In this document: positions 48,058-57,852 of the stretch, piece by piece
Position numbering within the stretch: position 1 is the first letter of the stretch
Layout: the number at the start of each line of letters is the position of its first letter
Origin: Rhodoferax sp. GW822-FHT02A01
GTDB taxonomy: Bacteria; Pseudomonadota; Gammaproteobacteria; Burkholderiales; Burkholderiaceae_C
DNA: 64,000 nt
Direction: 5' to 3'
NCBI RefSeq assembly: GCF_038784515.1
Contig: NZ_CP152376.1
Span: 1,054,001-1,118,000, forward strand
Notes under the pieces: model-generated
Told to the model about the DNA's origin: nothing
What the model saw: the letters and a program-made list of their open reading frames with translations, nothing else
Database searches by the model: none
Position numbers and translations under genes: made by a program

Positions 48058-49505
48058 TGTTCTTTTCCTCTCCCCGTGAGCACTTCTTTCGCCCTCTCAC
48101 GCACGAGAACCGCGAGCTATGTGCCACCGTGCTGCGCGCCCTGTATACGCGAGTGCATGGCGCAAATGCCGACTACGCAGAAGTGCTGACGCGTGAACTC
48201 GTGCTCGAAGTGATTCAGAATGCACTCGCCAATCCTGAATTGCGTAACCTGGCTTTCGAGGTTAGGCAGATTGTGCGCGCTGAGGAGGAACGCACCTACG
48301 CAAGCGAACTGCTGCGCAAGCTCAAAGAGCATGGTTGGCTTGAGGACTATCGCGATCCCATTGATCTGCGACCCACGCTCAAACTCAGCCGTTCGGGCAA
48401 GGCTTTCAGCGAGACATTTGCCAATCTAGACGATTCCCGTTCCAAAACTCGCCAACGCAACATGCGTTCGGCCCGCAAGGCTCTGGCTGCCTTCCTCGCC
48501 ACCCGAGATGCTGATGAACTGTTGGACGCCCACGAGTTCGCCAGCCGCGTGGTGCAGGATCTGCAAGACGACATCGAATACTTTCGTCATTTGATTCAGA
48601 GCCTAACGCGAGAGGCACTGGCACAGAAGGTGGCCTGGAACGAGTTCAATGAGTTTATTGAGAAGCGCTTTGCGCGCGAGTACACCGTGCGCCTGGTGGC
48701 GGACTCGGCTGAACGCCATCGCGGCCGGATCAATGAAGCACTGGAGGATGTTCGTACAATTGATGGTGAGCATCGCGCCAGCGTAGATGCTCATCTGTTA
48801 CAGCGCGCGCCCTGGCTAGAGCAGACGGCTCGAGGCCGCAGCCCCATGCTTTGGCTGGCCGACCGCATCGAGAGCATGGTCGAGGCTGCCTGCAGTCTGA
48901 AGCTACCGATGTTGCGCTCGGAGATGAACAACTACGTGCGCCGATTCACCAGCCTGCTGCGTCAAGCGCTATCCCTGGACTATGGTGCCGAGTCCCCGTT
49001 GGGTCGTACTATGGCCTGGTTGAAAGAGCAGCCAGAGCCGTCTCGTGAAGGTTTGCTTGACATCTTGACACGCCGTTTGTCTACAGCCGAGATCCGTTTG
49101 CCCGGTGGCGTGCTTCGCTGGACGATGCGCGATCGGGAATCAGAGACCGTAGCACAGGCACCACTAGTCGTGGACGAAACCAGCCGTCTGAATGCTCTAC
49201 TGCGTCGAGCTGAAGCCGAGGCTTTTGCCTTCAGCGATCAGCAGGTGCTTCAAGGTCTGATGACTCATCTGCAGGACGGCCCCATCACACTGGCGGCACT
49301 GCCAGTTGAGACCGCCGAGGACGCTGTACGTGTGCTGCACGCCGTGGGCGCGGCGCGTTCGAGCGAAGGGCGTCGCATATTGCAAGCTCGCAAGATAGTC
49401 GGACAAGTAAGTACACCCTACTTCCGAGCCGACGACTACGAGTTGCGCATCGAACCAATTGGTGATGTGGATGCGACGTCCAACCAGATAAGCAGAGGTC
49501 ACTGA
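48054..49505 (+). CDS. jetA: Wadjet defence protein JetA
   Basis: 483 aa (482 from the second ATG at 48057, giving the typical MFFSSPREHFFRPL start). Wadjet JetA is the kleisin-like subunit of an SMC-type complex that recognises and cleaves closed circular DNA such as plasmids. Visible here: winged-helix-like N-terminus, helical central region around SAEIRLPGGVLRWTMRDR-like sequence (TRRLSTAEIRLPGGVLRWTM), and a C-terminal winged helix. First of four jet genes in order A-B-C-D. No ribosome-binding site of its own; entry is via ATGA from the preceding small ORF. Subtype not assigned. Confidence 0.9.
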   Translation: MMFFSSPREHFFRPLTHENRELCATVLRALYTRVHGANADYAEVLTRELVLEVIQNALANPELRNLAFEVRQIVRAEEERTYASELLRKLKEHGWLEDYRDPIDLRPTLKLSRSGKAFSETFANLDDSRSKTRQRNMRSARKALAAFLATRDADELLDAHEFASRVVQDLQDDIEYFRHLIQSLTREALAQKVAWNEFNEFIEKRFAREYTVRLVADSAERHRGRINEALEDVRTIDGEHRASVDAHLLQRAPWLEQTARGRSPMLWLADRIESMVEAACSLKLPMLRSEMNNYVRRFTSLLRQALSLDYGAESPLGRTMAWLKEQPEPSREGLLDILTRRLSTAEIRLPGGVLRWTMRDRESETVAQAPLVVDETSRLNALLRRAEAEAFAFSDQQVLQGLMTHLQDGPITLAALPVETAEDAVRVLHAVGAARSSEGRRILQARKIVGQVSTPYFRADDYELRIEPIGDVDATSNQISRGH

Positions 49506-49512
49506 ACACACC

Positions 49513-50193
49513 ATGCTGCAATCCCTGGCTCAGTACATCGAACAGAGGCTGACAACTGAAGGTGCCGCCAACGTCAAATCCGCGCGCTTCTCCGAATTGG
49601 CCGGACGACTACTGGCTAGCGGCGTGGTGTGGCGTGAGTATTCACGGCCAGAGGCTATGTTGTATGACGATGCCATCCAATGCGAACAGTTGCTGCGCGA
49701 ATGGTTTGCATGCATCGGTTTCGTCCTGGTCCATGACAGCGATGCGCGCCTACTACGTCTGTATCCACCAGGCGAAGGTGGAAGCGACGAAGAAGAAGAC
49801 GGTGTACGCCGCCTGCGAGCCCGACTTTCACGCGATTTCGTGGCTGCTGTGATCGCCCTGCGTTTTCTCTACACTGAGGCGCTTACTGGACGCCGCCAAT
49901 TGGTGGACGAACGCTTGGCTATCAGCTTGGAGGAGCTTTCACAAACGGTGGTGTCGCTGCTGGCGCACAAACTGCCCAACGCGGCCAGTGAACGCATGTC
50001 GCTGCTGCGTGAGCTGCGCAAACACCGCATTCTGCATTTCGTCGAAGGCGATGACGTCGGCGACATGCAAATGGGCCTAGCCGTGCTGCGGCCGGTGATG
50101 AGCTTCGTTAGCGACGAGGCCCTGGAAGAGGCTTTGCGGATGGTGAAGCGCCAAACGCCCTCCCCCAAGCCTGTACCCGAGGACGGCCTATGA
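49513..50193 (+). CDS. jetB: Wadjet defence protein JetB
   Basis: 226 aa, DUF4194-like. Two winged-helix-type regions with the acidic stretch GEGGSDEEEDGVRRLRARLS between. HKLPNAASERMSLLRELRKH and VGDMQMGLAVLRPVMSFVSD near the end are family-typical. JetB is the KITE-like subunit that binds the kleisin JetA. It starts 7 bp after jetA and overlaps jetC by ATGA. Confidence 0.9.
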   Translation: MLQSLAQYIEQRLTTEGAANVKSARFSELAGRLLASGVVWREYSRPEAMLYDDAIQCEQLLREWFACIGFVLVHDSDARLLRLYPPGEGGSDEEEDGVRRLRARLSRDFVAAVIALRFLYTEALTGRRQLVDERLAISLEELSQTVVSLLAHKLPNAASERMSLLRELRKHRILHFVEGDDVGDMQMGLAVLRPVMSFVSDEALEEALRMVKRQTPSPKPVPEDGL

Positions 50194-53100
50194 AGATTGC
50201 CAAGCTGCTAACCTGGCACTGGGGTTCGCTGGAGGACCGTGAATGGCCCTTTGCAGACTCTGTTCTGCTGACAGGCGAATCCGGTTCGGGCAAATCCACG
50301 TTACTTGATGCAATTCAGACCGTACTGACTGCCGCACACCAGCATGTGGTGCAGTTCAACATTGGCCAGGATGAATCCACTCAAAGTCGGCGTGGCGGCA
50401 AGGAGCCGCGTACCCTGGCCGCCTACGCCCTTGGCCAACAGGCCGACGGTGTGTTCTTGCGCACCCGGTCAACAAGTTACGTCGGCATTGTGTTTGAAGC
50501 CTCCGAACAGGTAGGCGAGCAAGCCGAACCCTTCACAGCATTGGTCGGTGTGGAAGCTTTTGAGGACGGCCGGCGCGCCATCCTACAGGGAACAGCGCAG
50601 TTCTTCATCGTGCGCCGAGCCCTGTCGATGGACAATCTGGCACGCCGCGCTGGCGAGGTGCTCACCGCCTCACCATTGCCTCTAAAGGATCTGTATGTTC
50701 AACTCCAGCACCGCCTGCAGACCCATGCCGAAAAGTCCGTCGCTACGGTACAGCGCTTTCCCGACAAGGGCACCTATCTGCAGCATCTCTATGGTGCGTT
50801 GATGGGCAAGACGGCTGTAGGTGAACACGATGCTACCCGCGCAGCCAAGTCGCTCGTCAAAGCCATGGCATACAAGGAGCTGGGCAATGTCAACGATCTG
50901 GTGCGCGACGAAATCCTAGAGCCGCACGATTTCAGCAAAGACCTCGACAAGATGCGCGAACTAATGCGCTCCATCGCTAGCCTGAAGCTTGAGGCTGAAC
51001 GCCTAGTGTTGAATTTGGAACGACTCGATGGTGCTCAAACCAGTGCGGACCAGGTCATTGATGAGGCGCGGCGATTCGTCATCACCACTATCGCCCATGC
51101 TCTACGTACACGCAATGAGACACAGGATGAATTGGCCTCGGTGCAGCGCCAGATTTCAACGCAGGATAGAAAGCAGACACAGCTGCGAGAGAAGTTGGAC
51201 TCGCTCGAAGCGCAAGAGACTCAGCTGCGCGAGCAGTTGCGTGGAGTGGATAAGCGCCTAGACGACAGTGATGTTGCGCGCGAAAAGCATGCGCTGGAGA
51301 ACCAGATCCGGCTGCAGGTCGACCAGTTCCGGCTGCACTGGGGTCGCGTGCAGGACGCCGCGCGCAGCATCGGCGGCATGACCACACAACTCGAACAATT
51401 GCTGGCGCTGGACCTGTCGGCGTTGCCAGCGCTGGCTGCGGCTGTGCAAGCCTTACACCCCGCAGCACAGCAGGTACTCAAGCCCTGGCCGGTCATGGCC
51501 CAGGCATATGCGCGCGATGCGAAACTGGACGTAGTGCTGCCTGCCTTCGAGTTAGAAGCGTTCGACACGCAACTGACCAACCTGCGCCAGGGTCTGCACG
51601 ACGGTGAAACCTCGGTGCAAGGCGCGGTGCTCCAGGCCTTGACTGATGTGGGTATCCAATTGAATCAACTAGAAGACGACATCGAACAGCGTGATGCTGA
51701 ACTGCGTCGTCTACAGTCTGGCCGATCCCAGGGACCGAAGGATGCCCATGATGCCGTAGCGCTGATCGAGCGCGAGCTTCCTTCGGCCCGACCTCACCTA
51801 CTGGCCCAACTGGTGGAACCACGCCCCGGCACCCTCTGGCAGAACGCCATCGAAGGCTACATGGGCGGTGATCGTTTCGCCATCATCGTCGAGGCGGGCA
51901 TGGAAGCGCGCTGCGCCCGACTGGTCAAGCAGCACTACCGCGTGCGCTCACCCAAGGTTGTACAGGGTCGCAAGGCGATGGAGGACACCGAGAATCGCCA
52001 GTTGGAGGTGCGGTCTGTGCTGCACGAACTGGTCTGCCAGCATCCGGTAGCCCACGCTTTTCTGATGGCGCAGTATGGCCGCGTGCGCAAGGTGGACACC
52101 GAAGAAGAGCTGGCCCGCACCCCACAGGGCCTGATGGAGGAAGGTCTAGGCAGCCGGGGCTACGGCATGTTCGCCTGCCGTGCACCCGATGGAGAGCTTG
52201 CATTCGGTGAAGCCGCGCGCCAGCGGCGCCGGCAGTGGTGCGAGGACGAACTCCAACGCCTGGCGAAGGAGACGCACACTCTGCAATCGCTGCGCCAGTC
52301 GCTGCTGGCAATCACCCGAATGTTCAACGGCCCCGTGTTCACACCGCTAACGCCGTTGGTGCTCGCTGTGCTAGAGAGTCAATCTCAGCATGCCCACGCT
52401 GAGCAGGCGCTCAAAGCACTGGACCTGTCGGCCATCGACGAGTTGTTGGCTGAGCAAAAGAATCTGAAGACTCGCATCGGCAGCGTCACCGGACAACGCG
52501 ACGAAGAGCTGAAGCAAGTCGGTGCCACCGACAAGGAACTGGTAGAACTGCACCGCCGCGAAAAAACTCTGGCGGAACGCCTACCCGATCTCGACGTCGC
52601 CTGCACCAATGCTATGGTCTGGGCCTCACGTTTCGCAGGTGCCGCACCCACTCTGGCCACCGAACCTCAACTGCTAAGTGAGGCCCAAACGCTGGCGGCC
52701 GAGTCGGAAACCAGTCTGGACGCACTGCGCCATCGTGTGCAGAGTCTCCGCGAAGGCCTGCCACGCACACTGCGCGAATTGGCCCAAGCCGTGGGCACCT
52801 ATCTGTCTGGCGCGCGGGACGACAGCGAGCGCTTTACTTGGACCGACCCGCCGCGCAGCGTCGATCGGCTGGAAGAGCTACTGCCTCTGATCGAGCGCAC
52901 CCGCACTGCCATCGCCGAGCAGGCTCAGCGCCAGCGCGCCATCGGCTTGGCGGACAACGCGCGCGCATTGCGTGAAGCGGAAAGCCAGTTCAATCACGTC
53001 TTCACCAGCAGCTTCTGCTTCAAGGTACGCGACGATGTCAAGCAGGGCGCGCTGACGCTGCAGCGGCTCAACCGTCACCTACAGGGCATCCGCTTCGGAA

Positions 53101-53879
53101 GCGACACCTTTAAACTGGAATGGGACTGGGTACCGCGCATGCAAAAGGTGCAGGAGTTCTTCGAGGCGGTGGAAAGCGCAGTCGAAGCACTGGAGCAAGA
53201 CCACAGCTCTATATTCACCTCAGCTCGGCTCACCGACGAACAGCGAGCCACTGCGGAAGAGATTCGCCGTCTGCTGCTGGCCAATGACCAGGGTGCCAGC
53301 GAACGCGCGTTGCGCGAACTGGCCGATTACCGCAACTACCGGCGTTACGACATCCTGCGCACCAGTCCTGTTGGCACTACGCGGCTGTCCACTTGGGGCA
53401 CAGGTTCGGGCGGCGAGTTGGAAACTCCGTTCTATGTGGTTCGTTCGGCCGTGCTAGCCCATGCACTTGGACACTTCGGCGGAGACCGCCGGGAAGCGCC
53501 GGCTCTGCGACTAATGCTCAGCGATGAGGCCTTCTCCAAGATGGACGAAACGCGTTCGCGTAACGTGCTGCAGTTCCTGTCGCAGACTCTGGGACTGCAA
53601 CTCGTCGTGGCCATGCCCACCTCTAAGTCGGGTGCGGTCAAACCCGAGTTCGACAAGGAATTCACCTTTTCCAAGGTAATGGCGCGACGTGATGGCCAAG
53701 AGCTGTTCATCAGCGAGGCTCAGGAAAAAACGCTTAACCGCCCGGCCCTGGCTCGGCTGTGGAGTGCGCATGCCGAACAAGCACGCGAAGCAGCACGCGT
53801 CAATTGGGTCGCACAAGAGAACAAAGATCAGGTCACGGTCTTGGCAGTTGAAGGTACCAATGACAAACCTCAGTCCTGA
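50190..53879 (+). CDS. jetC: Wadjet SMC-like ATPase JetC
   Basis: 1229 aa. Walker A TGESGSGKST at about 28-37 follows LLTWHWGSLEDREWPF. Two long coiled-coil arms (about 285-370 and 705-790, plus shorter ones) flank a hinge-like middle near 510-640. The C-terminal head has STWGTGSGGELETPF as the signature region and Walker B LMLSDEAFSKMDETRSRNVL near 1107-1126. It is the motor that extrudes DNA loops in known Wadjet complexes. Full-length, with no lesion seen. Confidence 0.95.
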   Translation: MKIAKLLTWHWGSLEDREWPFADSVLLTGESGSGKSTLLDAIQTVLTAAHQHVVQFNIGQDESTQSRRGGKEPRTLAAYALGQQADGVFLRTRSTSYVGIVFEASEQVGEQAEPFTALVGVEAFEDGRRAILQGTAQFFIVRRALSMDNLARRAGEVLTASPLPLKDLYVQLQHRLQTHAEKSVATVQRFPDKGTYLQHLYGALMGKTAVGEHDATRAAKSLVKAMAYKELGNVNDLVRDEILEPHDFSKDLDKMRELMRSIASLKLEAERLVLNLERLDGAQTSADQVIDEARRFVITTIAHALRTRNETQDELASVQRQISTQDRKQTQLREKLDSLEAQETQLREQLRGVDKRLDDSDVAREKHALENQIRLQVDQFRLHWGRVQDAARSIGGMTTQLEQLLALDLSALPALAAAVQALHPAAQQVLKPWPVMAQAYARDAKLDVVLPAFELEAFDTQLTNLRQGLHDGETSVQGAVLQALTDVGIQLNQLEDDIEQRDAELRRLQSGRSQGPKDAHDAVALIERELPSARPHLLAQLVEPRPGTLWQNAIEGYMGGDRFAIIVEAGMEARCARLVKQHYRVRSPKVVQGRKAMEDTENRQLEVRSVLHELVCQHPVAHAFLMAQYGRVRKVDTEEELARTPQGLMEEGLGSRGYGMFACRAPDGELAFGEAARQRRRQWCEDELQRLAKETHTLQSLRQSLLAITRMFNGPVFTPLTPLVLAVLESQSQHAHAEQALKALDLSAIDELLAEQKNLKTRIGSVTGQRDEELKQVGATDKELVELHRREKTLAERLPDLDVACTNAMVWASRFAGAAPTLATEPQLLSEAQTLAAESETSLDALRHRVQSLREGLPRTLRELAQAVGTYLSGARDDSERFTWTDPPRSVDRLEELLPLIERTRTAIAEQAQRQRAIGLADNARALREAESQFNHVFTSSFCFKVRDDVKQGALTLQRLNRHLQGIRFGSDTFKLEWDWVPRMQKVQEFFEAVESAVEALEQDHSSIFTSARLTDEQRATAEEIRRLLLANDQGASERALRELADYRNYRRYDILRTSPVGTTRLSTWGTGSGGELETPFYVVRSAVLAHALGHFGGDRREAPALRLMLSDEAFSKMDETRSRNVLQFLSQTLGLQLVVAMPTSKSGAVKPEFDKEFTFSKVMARRDGQELFISEAQEKTLNRPALARLWSAHAEQAREAARVNWVAQENKDQVTVLAVEGTNDKPQS

Positions 53880-53881
53880 CA

Positions 53882-55147
53882 ATGAACGCGCCCAAATTGC
53901 CCTCGTTGCCCGATCCACCTCCGCCGCATCCCTTCCTATTGCGCCTGGCCCGACTTCTGCTTGCCAAGGCTGAGCGCGGCACGGTCCAAGGACCGGTACG
54001 TCTGCTGCTGGAGCGCAAGGTCGCACCCGAACTGCATGATGCCGTCGATGCCGACCATATCCAGTTGCTGCGCATGCAACTTGACGACCTGTGTGCCACG
54101 GGCTGGGTTGCCTTGTTACTAGACAACCCTCGCGCATTTGCCAGCTTCAGCGACCGCAAGCCTCGGCTAGAGCTGCGTGATTTCAGTGCCTTGACGACTT
54201 GGGCCGGATATACGCCACAAGCCCTACGTTGGCGGCAGCAATGGCGAGCGCACCTGACCGCTCACTGGGCCGCAAATCCGCATGAGGCACCTGCCGATTC
54301 GGCGGCTGTGTTAGACCATCTGAACCGCAGCCCATTGATTCCTGTGGAGAATTTGCCAACAGAAGACGCTACTCGGAGTCTTGTCACTTTGACCAAGCTA
54401 TGCCGATCAGGCCGAACAATGGCCTTGCGCGAAGCCTCAGCACACGCCTTCCAGGGCCGCTCCAAAGTGCTGGACCACCGCGAGGAACTGCTGAGGCTGC
54501 TGGGCTCTACTTCCGGTCAGTTCACCGAAGCACCAATCCAGTTGCTACTGGTGCCGCCGAATTGGAGTTCTTCAAACAGTAGCTTTCGCGGTACCAGAGC
54601 CTTCAAGGACGTGCTGTTTATCGAAAACCTAGTCACCTTCGAGCACATGGCTGAGACGCGAAACCCAGCCTGGGCAGGCAGCCTGCTGATCTATGCGGCG
54701 GGTTTCCGAGGCAGCGCTCGCAGGTTGCGTTCTCGAGCTGGATGCCGCCTGTACTTGCGCGCACCGGCGTCTGCGACATCACTACCTGAGATCGAGAGCT
54801 GGCTGTTCCAGCCAGAAGATGAGCTTGCAAGTTCGTCTCCAGTACCGGTTTATTTCTTCGGCGATCTCGATTTCGCAGGCATGCAGATCCTGGCGAGCTT
54901 GCGCGATATTTTTCCAAACGCAAGTGCATGGCGTCCCGGCTACTCGCAACTGTCAGGACAGCTAGAAGCCGGTTTAGGTCACCTACCTGAATTAGCCTCA
55001 AAGGCTCAGCAAATAGATCCCAATCACACAGGTTGTATCTATGCAGACGATGAATTGTTGCCGCTAATGCGCAAACTGGGACGTTTTGTCGATCAAGAGA
55101 TTTTCAGTTTTCAAGATCACGATGACTTGGGTTATGAATCTGCTTAG
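53882..55147 (+). CDS. jetD: Wadjet nuclease subunit JetD
   Basis: 421 aa. An N-terminal DUF3322-like region precedes a C-terminal Toprim/DUF2220 domain with the metal-binding VYFFGDLDFAGMQILASL near 322-339 and an ENLVTFEHMAE glutamate segment near 248. JetD is the endonuclease that cuts DNA held by the JetABC motor. Starts 2 bp after jetC. All catalytic acidic residues I can judge are present. Confidence 0.92.
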   Translation: MNAPKLPSLPDPPPPHPFLLRLARLLLAKAERGTVQGPVRLLLERKVAPELHDAVDADHIQLLRMQLDDLCATGWVALLLDNPRAFASFSDRKPRLELRDFSALTTWAGYTPQALRWRQQWRAHLTAHWAANPHEAPADSAAVLDHLNRSPLIPVENLPTEDATRSLVTLTKLCRSGRTMALREASAHAFQGRSKVLDHREELLRLLGSTSGQFTEAPIQLLLVPPNWSSSNSSFRGTRAFKDVLFIENLVTFEHMAETRNPAWAGSLLIYAAGFRGSARRLRSRAGCRLYLRAPASATSLPEIESWLFQPEDELASSSPVPVYFFGDLDFAGMQILASLRDIFPNASAWRPGYSQLSGQLEAGLGHLPELASKAQQIDPNHTGCIYADDELLPLMRKLGRFVDQEIFSFQDHDDLGYESA

Positions 55148-55381
55148 ATCCATTGGTCGCCCCCCACCGGCAGACCATTACTTTGGCGTGCATGATCACG
55201 TGTAATGATGGCTCACGCTCGTCAACCCCGCAGCAAACCTTGATGCCCTCGGCCCCGGGGGTGCTTACCGAGGTGCGCGTAGGGCTCTCAAGCCGAGCCG
55301 ATTCCGTGCACCAGGGCAACTGATCCGCTTGACCCCGGGAGCACGATGACTGGATAGTCCGCCGGGCAGCGGTTTGCACTC

Positions 55382-56305
55382 ATGTACGATCCGCGGATGA
55401 CAACACCAACCCAGACCGAGGGCTACTACGCTGGGCTATCCGGCCTGGAATTCCTGTCTGACTGGCAGCCGCTGGAGCTTGGCGAGGGGCTGCTGATCCA
55501 GCGCACGTACGGCCACTTCATGCAGTCTAACATCATGGCGTTCAAGCTTCCGGCGAACCCTGGTGAGCATCATGCAGGCCCGTGGAAGGCGACGACCCAA
55601 CACGATGGATGGGACGTTCATGCCGAGCTGTTTATTCCGAGCAGCTACAAGCCTAAGCACGGCGCCAGCCTGAGAGATGTTGCTGGAACGCTCGTTGCCA
55701 TGATCCGGCTGAAGTGCGACCCTAACGTGCGCTTCTTGGTCGAGTCGAACTACTCGCTGTCCGCTGGTGCTGATCTTGGCGACCAGATGCGCATCAAGCC
55801 AATTGAGACTATGCCGCAGTACACACGACTCGGCTTCGTCAACCCAGAAGACGCCAAGATGGCGAGCCACAGATTGGTGTGGGTGCGCGACAACTGGAAG
55901 CACGCGGTCTCCCTTATGGGGTCGCATGCCGACTTCAAGACCGCGATTGACACCTTCGCTATGTCGATGTTCATCCCGAACCATGGCACTACGTTGGTGG
56001 CCCTGTGGGGGGCGCTTGAGGCTCTGTTCTCGCCGTCAACCAGCGAGCTCCGATTCCGCGTCTCGATCCTCCTCGCGTCCTACCTGCACCCACCCGGCGA
56101 GGATCGGGCCAAGATTCAGAAGGAAATCTACGACCTGTACGACAAGCGGTCTGCAGCGGCCCACGGCAAGCCTAAGCACAGCTTCGATCACTTGGTGCAG
56201 ACATTCAACATCATGCAAGTGGTATTGGTGCGCATGATCGAGGAGAACTCCGTGCCTACGAAAGCTCACCTGAACGACCTGCTACTCGGCGGAGTCAAGC
56301 CCTAG
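55382..56305 (+). CDS. HEPN-domain protein (ApeA-like C-terminus)
   Basis: 307 aa; start ATG 55382 or 55397, both with weak sites. Residues 1-185 are a beta-rich N-domain of unknown role. Residues 190-295 are helical, with GTTLVALWGALEALFSPSTS and YDKRSAAAHGKPKH; the RxxxxH (Arg 256, His 261) is the HEPN RNase motif seen in ApeA-like and toxin HEPNs. Follows jetD by 234 bp on the same strand. Likely an RNA-targeting defence or toxin component. Confidence 0.72.
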   Translation: MYDPRMTTPTQTEGYYAGLSGLEFLSDWQPLELGEGLLIQRTYGHFMQSNIMAFKLPANPGEHHAGPWKATTQHDGWDVHAELFIPSSYKPKHGASLRDVAGTLVAMIRLKCDPNVRFLVESNYSLSAGADLGDQMRIKPIETMPQYTRLGFVNPEDAKMASHRLVWVRDNWKHAVSLMGSHADFKTAIDTFAMSMFIPNHGTTLVALWGALEALFSPSTSELRFRVSILLASYLHPPGEDRAKIQKEIYDLYDKRSAAAHGKPKHSFDHLVQTFNIMQVVLVRMIEENSVPTKAHLNDLLLGGVKP

Positions 56306-56315
56306 GCGCACTTCT

Positions 56316-56912
56316 ATGGCCACTACCAAACCAGACGATGCCCAGATGGGGTTTTTCGCGACGCGAACCCTTGAGATCATGGGCGGTCGGGAGCTGGCCA
56401 TCGCCTCCATGGAGGCTGAGTACAACACCATGAAGGAGCGGTGGAACCAGGATGTGTCCACCATCGGGCGCATACTGCGGTCGCATCTGCACGTAGAGTA
56501 CTACATGACGGAGCACTTGCAGCACGCGAACCACTCTCTTGGTGACCTCGAGGAGGCCCGGCTTTCGTTCGCGCAGAAGATGAACCTGCTGAATCCTGGC
56601 GACCCCATGCTCAGGATGCTGATTGGCGGCATCCGTCATCTGAACAAGATTCGAAACCGGTTGGCTCACAACCTGTCTGCGACCGTGACCGATGAAGATG
56701 CGCAGTTCTTCCTTTCACAGAGCCTCTTCAAGGTGATGCGGGACGAAGGGGCGAAGGGCAAGGTTGCTGCGCCTAGCAGCGACCCTCTTGATATTCTGGA
56801 AGCCTTTGCCGAGTTCGTCAGCGCGATGCTGCACGACGCGGCCACGCCTTACTCGAAGGCGCTTCAGCAGGCCATGGGTGAATGGGACTTCAAGAATGGC
56901 ATCCGCAAGTAG
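56316..56912 (+). CDS. second HEPN-like helical protein
   Basis: 198 aa, all-helical. A long helix with NRWNQDVSTIGRIL-like spacing precedes IRHLNKIRNRLAHNLSATVT, which contains RNRLAH (Arg 113, His 118), an RxxxxH HEPN-type motif. It follows the first HEPN gene by 10 bp, so they are probably co-transcribed. Pairing of two HEPN proteins could be nuclease plus regulatory or dimer partner; not established. Confidence 0.68.
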   Translation: MATTKPDDAQMGFFATRTLEIMGGRELAIASMEAEYNTMKERWNQDVSTIGRILRSHLHVEYYMTEHLQHANHSLGDLEEARLSFAQKMNLLNPGDPMLRMLIGGIRHLNKIRNRLAHNLSATVTDEDAQFFLSQSLFKVMRDEGAKGKVAAPSSDPLDILEAFAEFVSAMLHDAATPYSKALQQAMGEWDFKNGIRK

Positions 56913-56913
56913 G

Positions 56914-56929
56914 TGGCCGCGCGCGGCCA
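56914..56929 (+). terminator. 16-bp GC palindrome after the HEPN pair
   Basis: TGGCCGCGCGCGGCCA starts 2 bases after the HEPN stop. It can form a strong short hairpin, though no T-run follows. A further 284 bases to the next gene hold AT-rich sequence, likely a promoter, and a small inverted repeat ACTCA/TGAGT at 57160. Confidence 0.4.
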
Positions 56930-57204
56930 ACAAGCCCCGTAACACTTTGTTACAAATTCATGGGTTCGCATCCCCCTCTTACAACTCCCCCTGATGGACG
57001 GATAACGTAATAGTGAGACAGACATGAAACCCATGACATCGTCTTTGGCAATAAGCGCTTGATTTTATTGAATATGGTCACCAAAGTCGCGTGAATTCTG
57101 CACATCCAGTGCGCTACTAAATTGGCTAACTCACAATTAGATTAAAACTGTTTTTATTGACTCAGATTTGAGTTGTCTTTTTTTGCGTCGACAGCACGCC
57201 TACA

Positions 57205-57852
57205 ATGGGAGCCATGAGCTCGAAAACCATACCCAAACTGGCAGCGCCAGCTGCCTCGCCCCCGGCTTCTGCTGCCATCCCCGCGCAGGCACCCAAGAAG
57301 GGTAAGGTGCGGAAACGCAAGACGCTGGCTGAGTGGGCGAAGGACATTCGCGCACTGCACTGGGCGGCAATTGCTGACGAGCAAGTGTGGTCGTCCGCCG
57401 GGGGCGGCTGGACCGCTATGCCGCGGGCTGTCGGCTTGATCTGCGAGGTCGTAGTCAAGGAGGCGCATAAGAAGATGTTCAACGCTTCCAGCGCGGCCGG
57501 CACGACCTACATGACCCTCTGGATGCATTCGCAGGCCAGTGGAATCGCCAGGGTCGAGAGCGAGGAGGACGCGGCGTTCGAATCCGGCTATGGCGGCGAG
57601 CGTGGCGTGACTACCTTTCGCCGCCACCTTCGCACTTTGAAGCAGATGGGCTTCATCGACTTCGTCGAGGAGAGCCGTGGCCGCGTGAAGTGGGTACTGC
57701 TGTTCAACCCGTATCAGGTCGTTAAGAAGCTGCACGAAGAGGGACACCTCGACAAGCAAATTTTCAGGGCAGTGTCCGAGCGGGCGATGGGCATTGGCGT
57801 GAGCCATGAGATGGAAGACGAAGAAGGAGGAGCGCCCGATGCTGCCAAGTAA
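57205..57852 (+). CDS. winged-helix-like protein upstream of Sir2-HerA
   Basis: 215 aa (212 from ATG 57214, which follows GGGAG closely). A Pro/Ala-rich and basic N-tail (residues 1-40) precedes a domain with TLAEWAKDIRALHWAAIADE, then GGERGVTTFRRHLRTLKQMG and FIDFVEESRGRVKWVLLFNP, which look like a winged helix with its wing. May be a transcription factor or replication-type DNA binder. Overlaps the next gene by 14 bp and heads a five-gene run ending in herA. Confidence 0.6.
   Translation: MGAMSSKTIPKLAAPAASPPASAAIPAQAPKKGKVRKRKTLAEWAKDIRALHWAAIADEQVWSSAGGGWTAMPRAVGLICEVVVKEAHKKMFNASSAAGTTYMTLWMHSQASGIARVESEEDAAFESGYGGERGVTTFRRHLRTLKQMGFIDFVEESRGRVKWVLLFNPYQVVKKLHEEGHLDKQIFRAVSERAMGIGVSHEMEDEEGGAPDAAK

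Noticed and set aside
50190..53879. Many antisense frames inside jetC
   Set aside because: Typical of G+C-rich coding DNA; jetC has full motif support and codon pattern.
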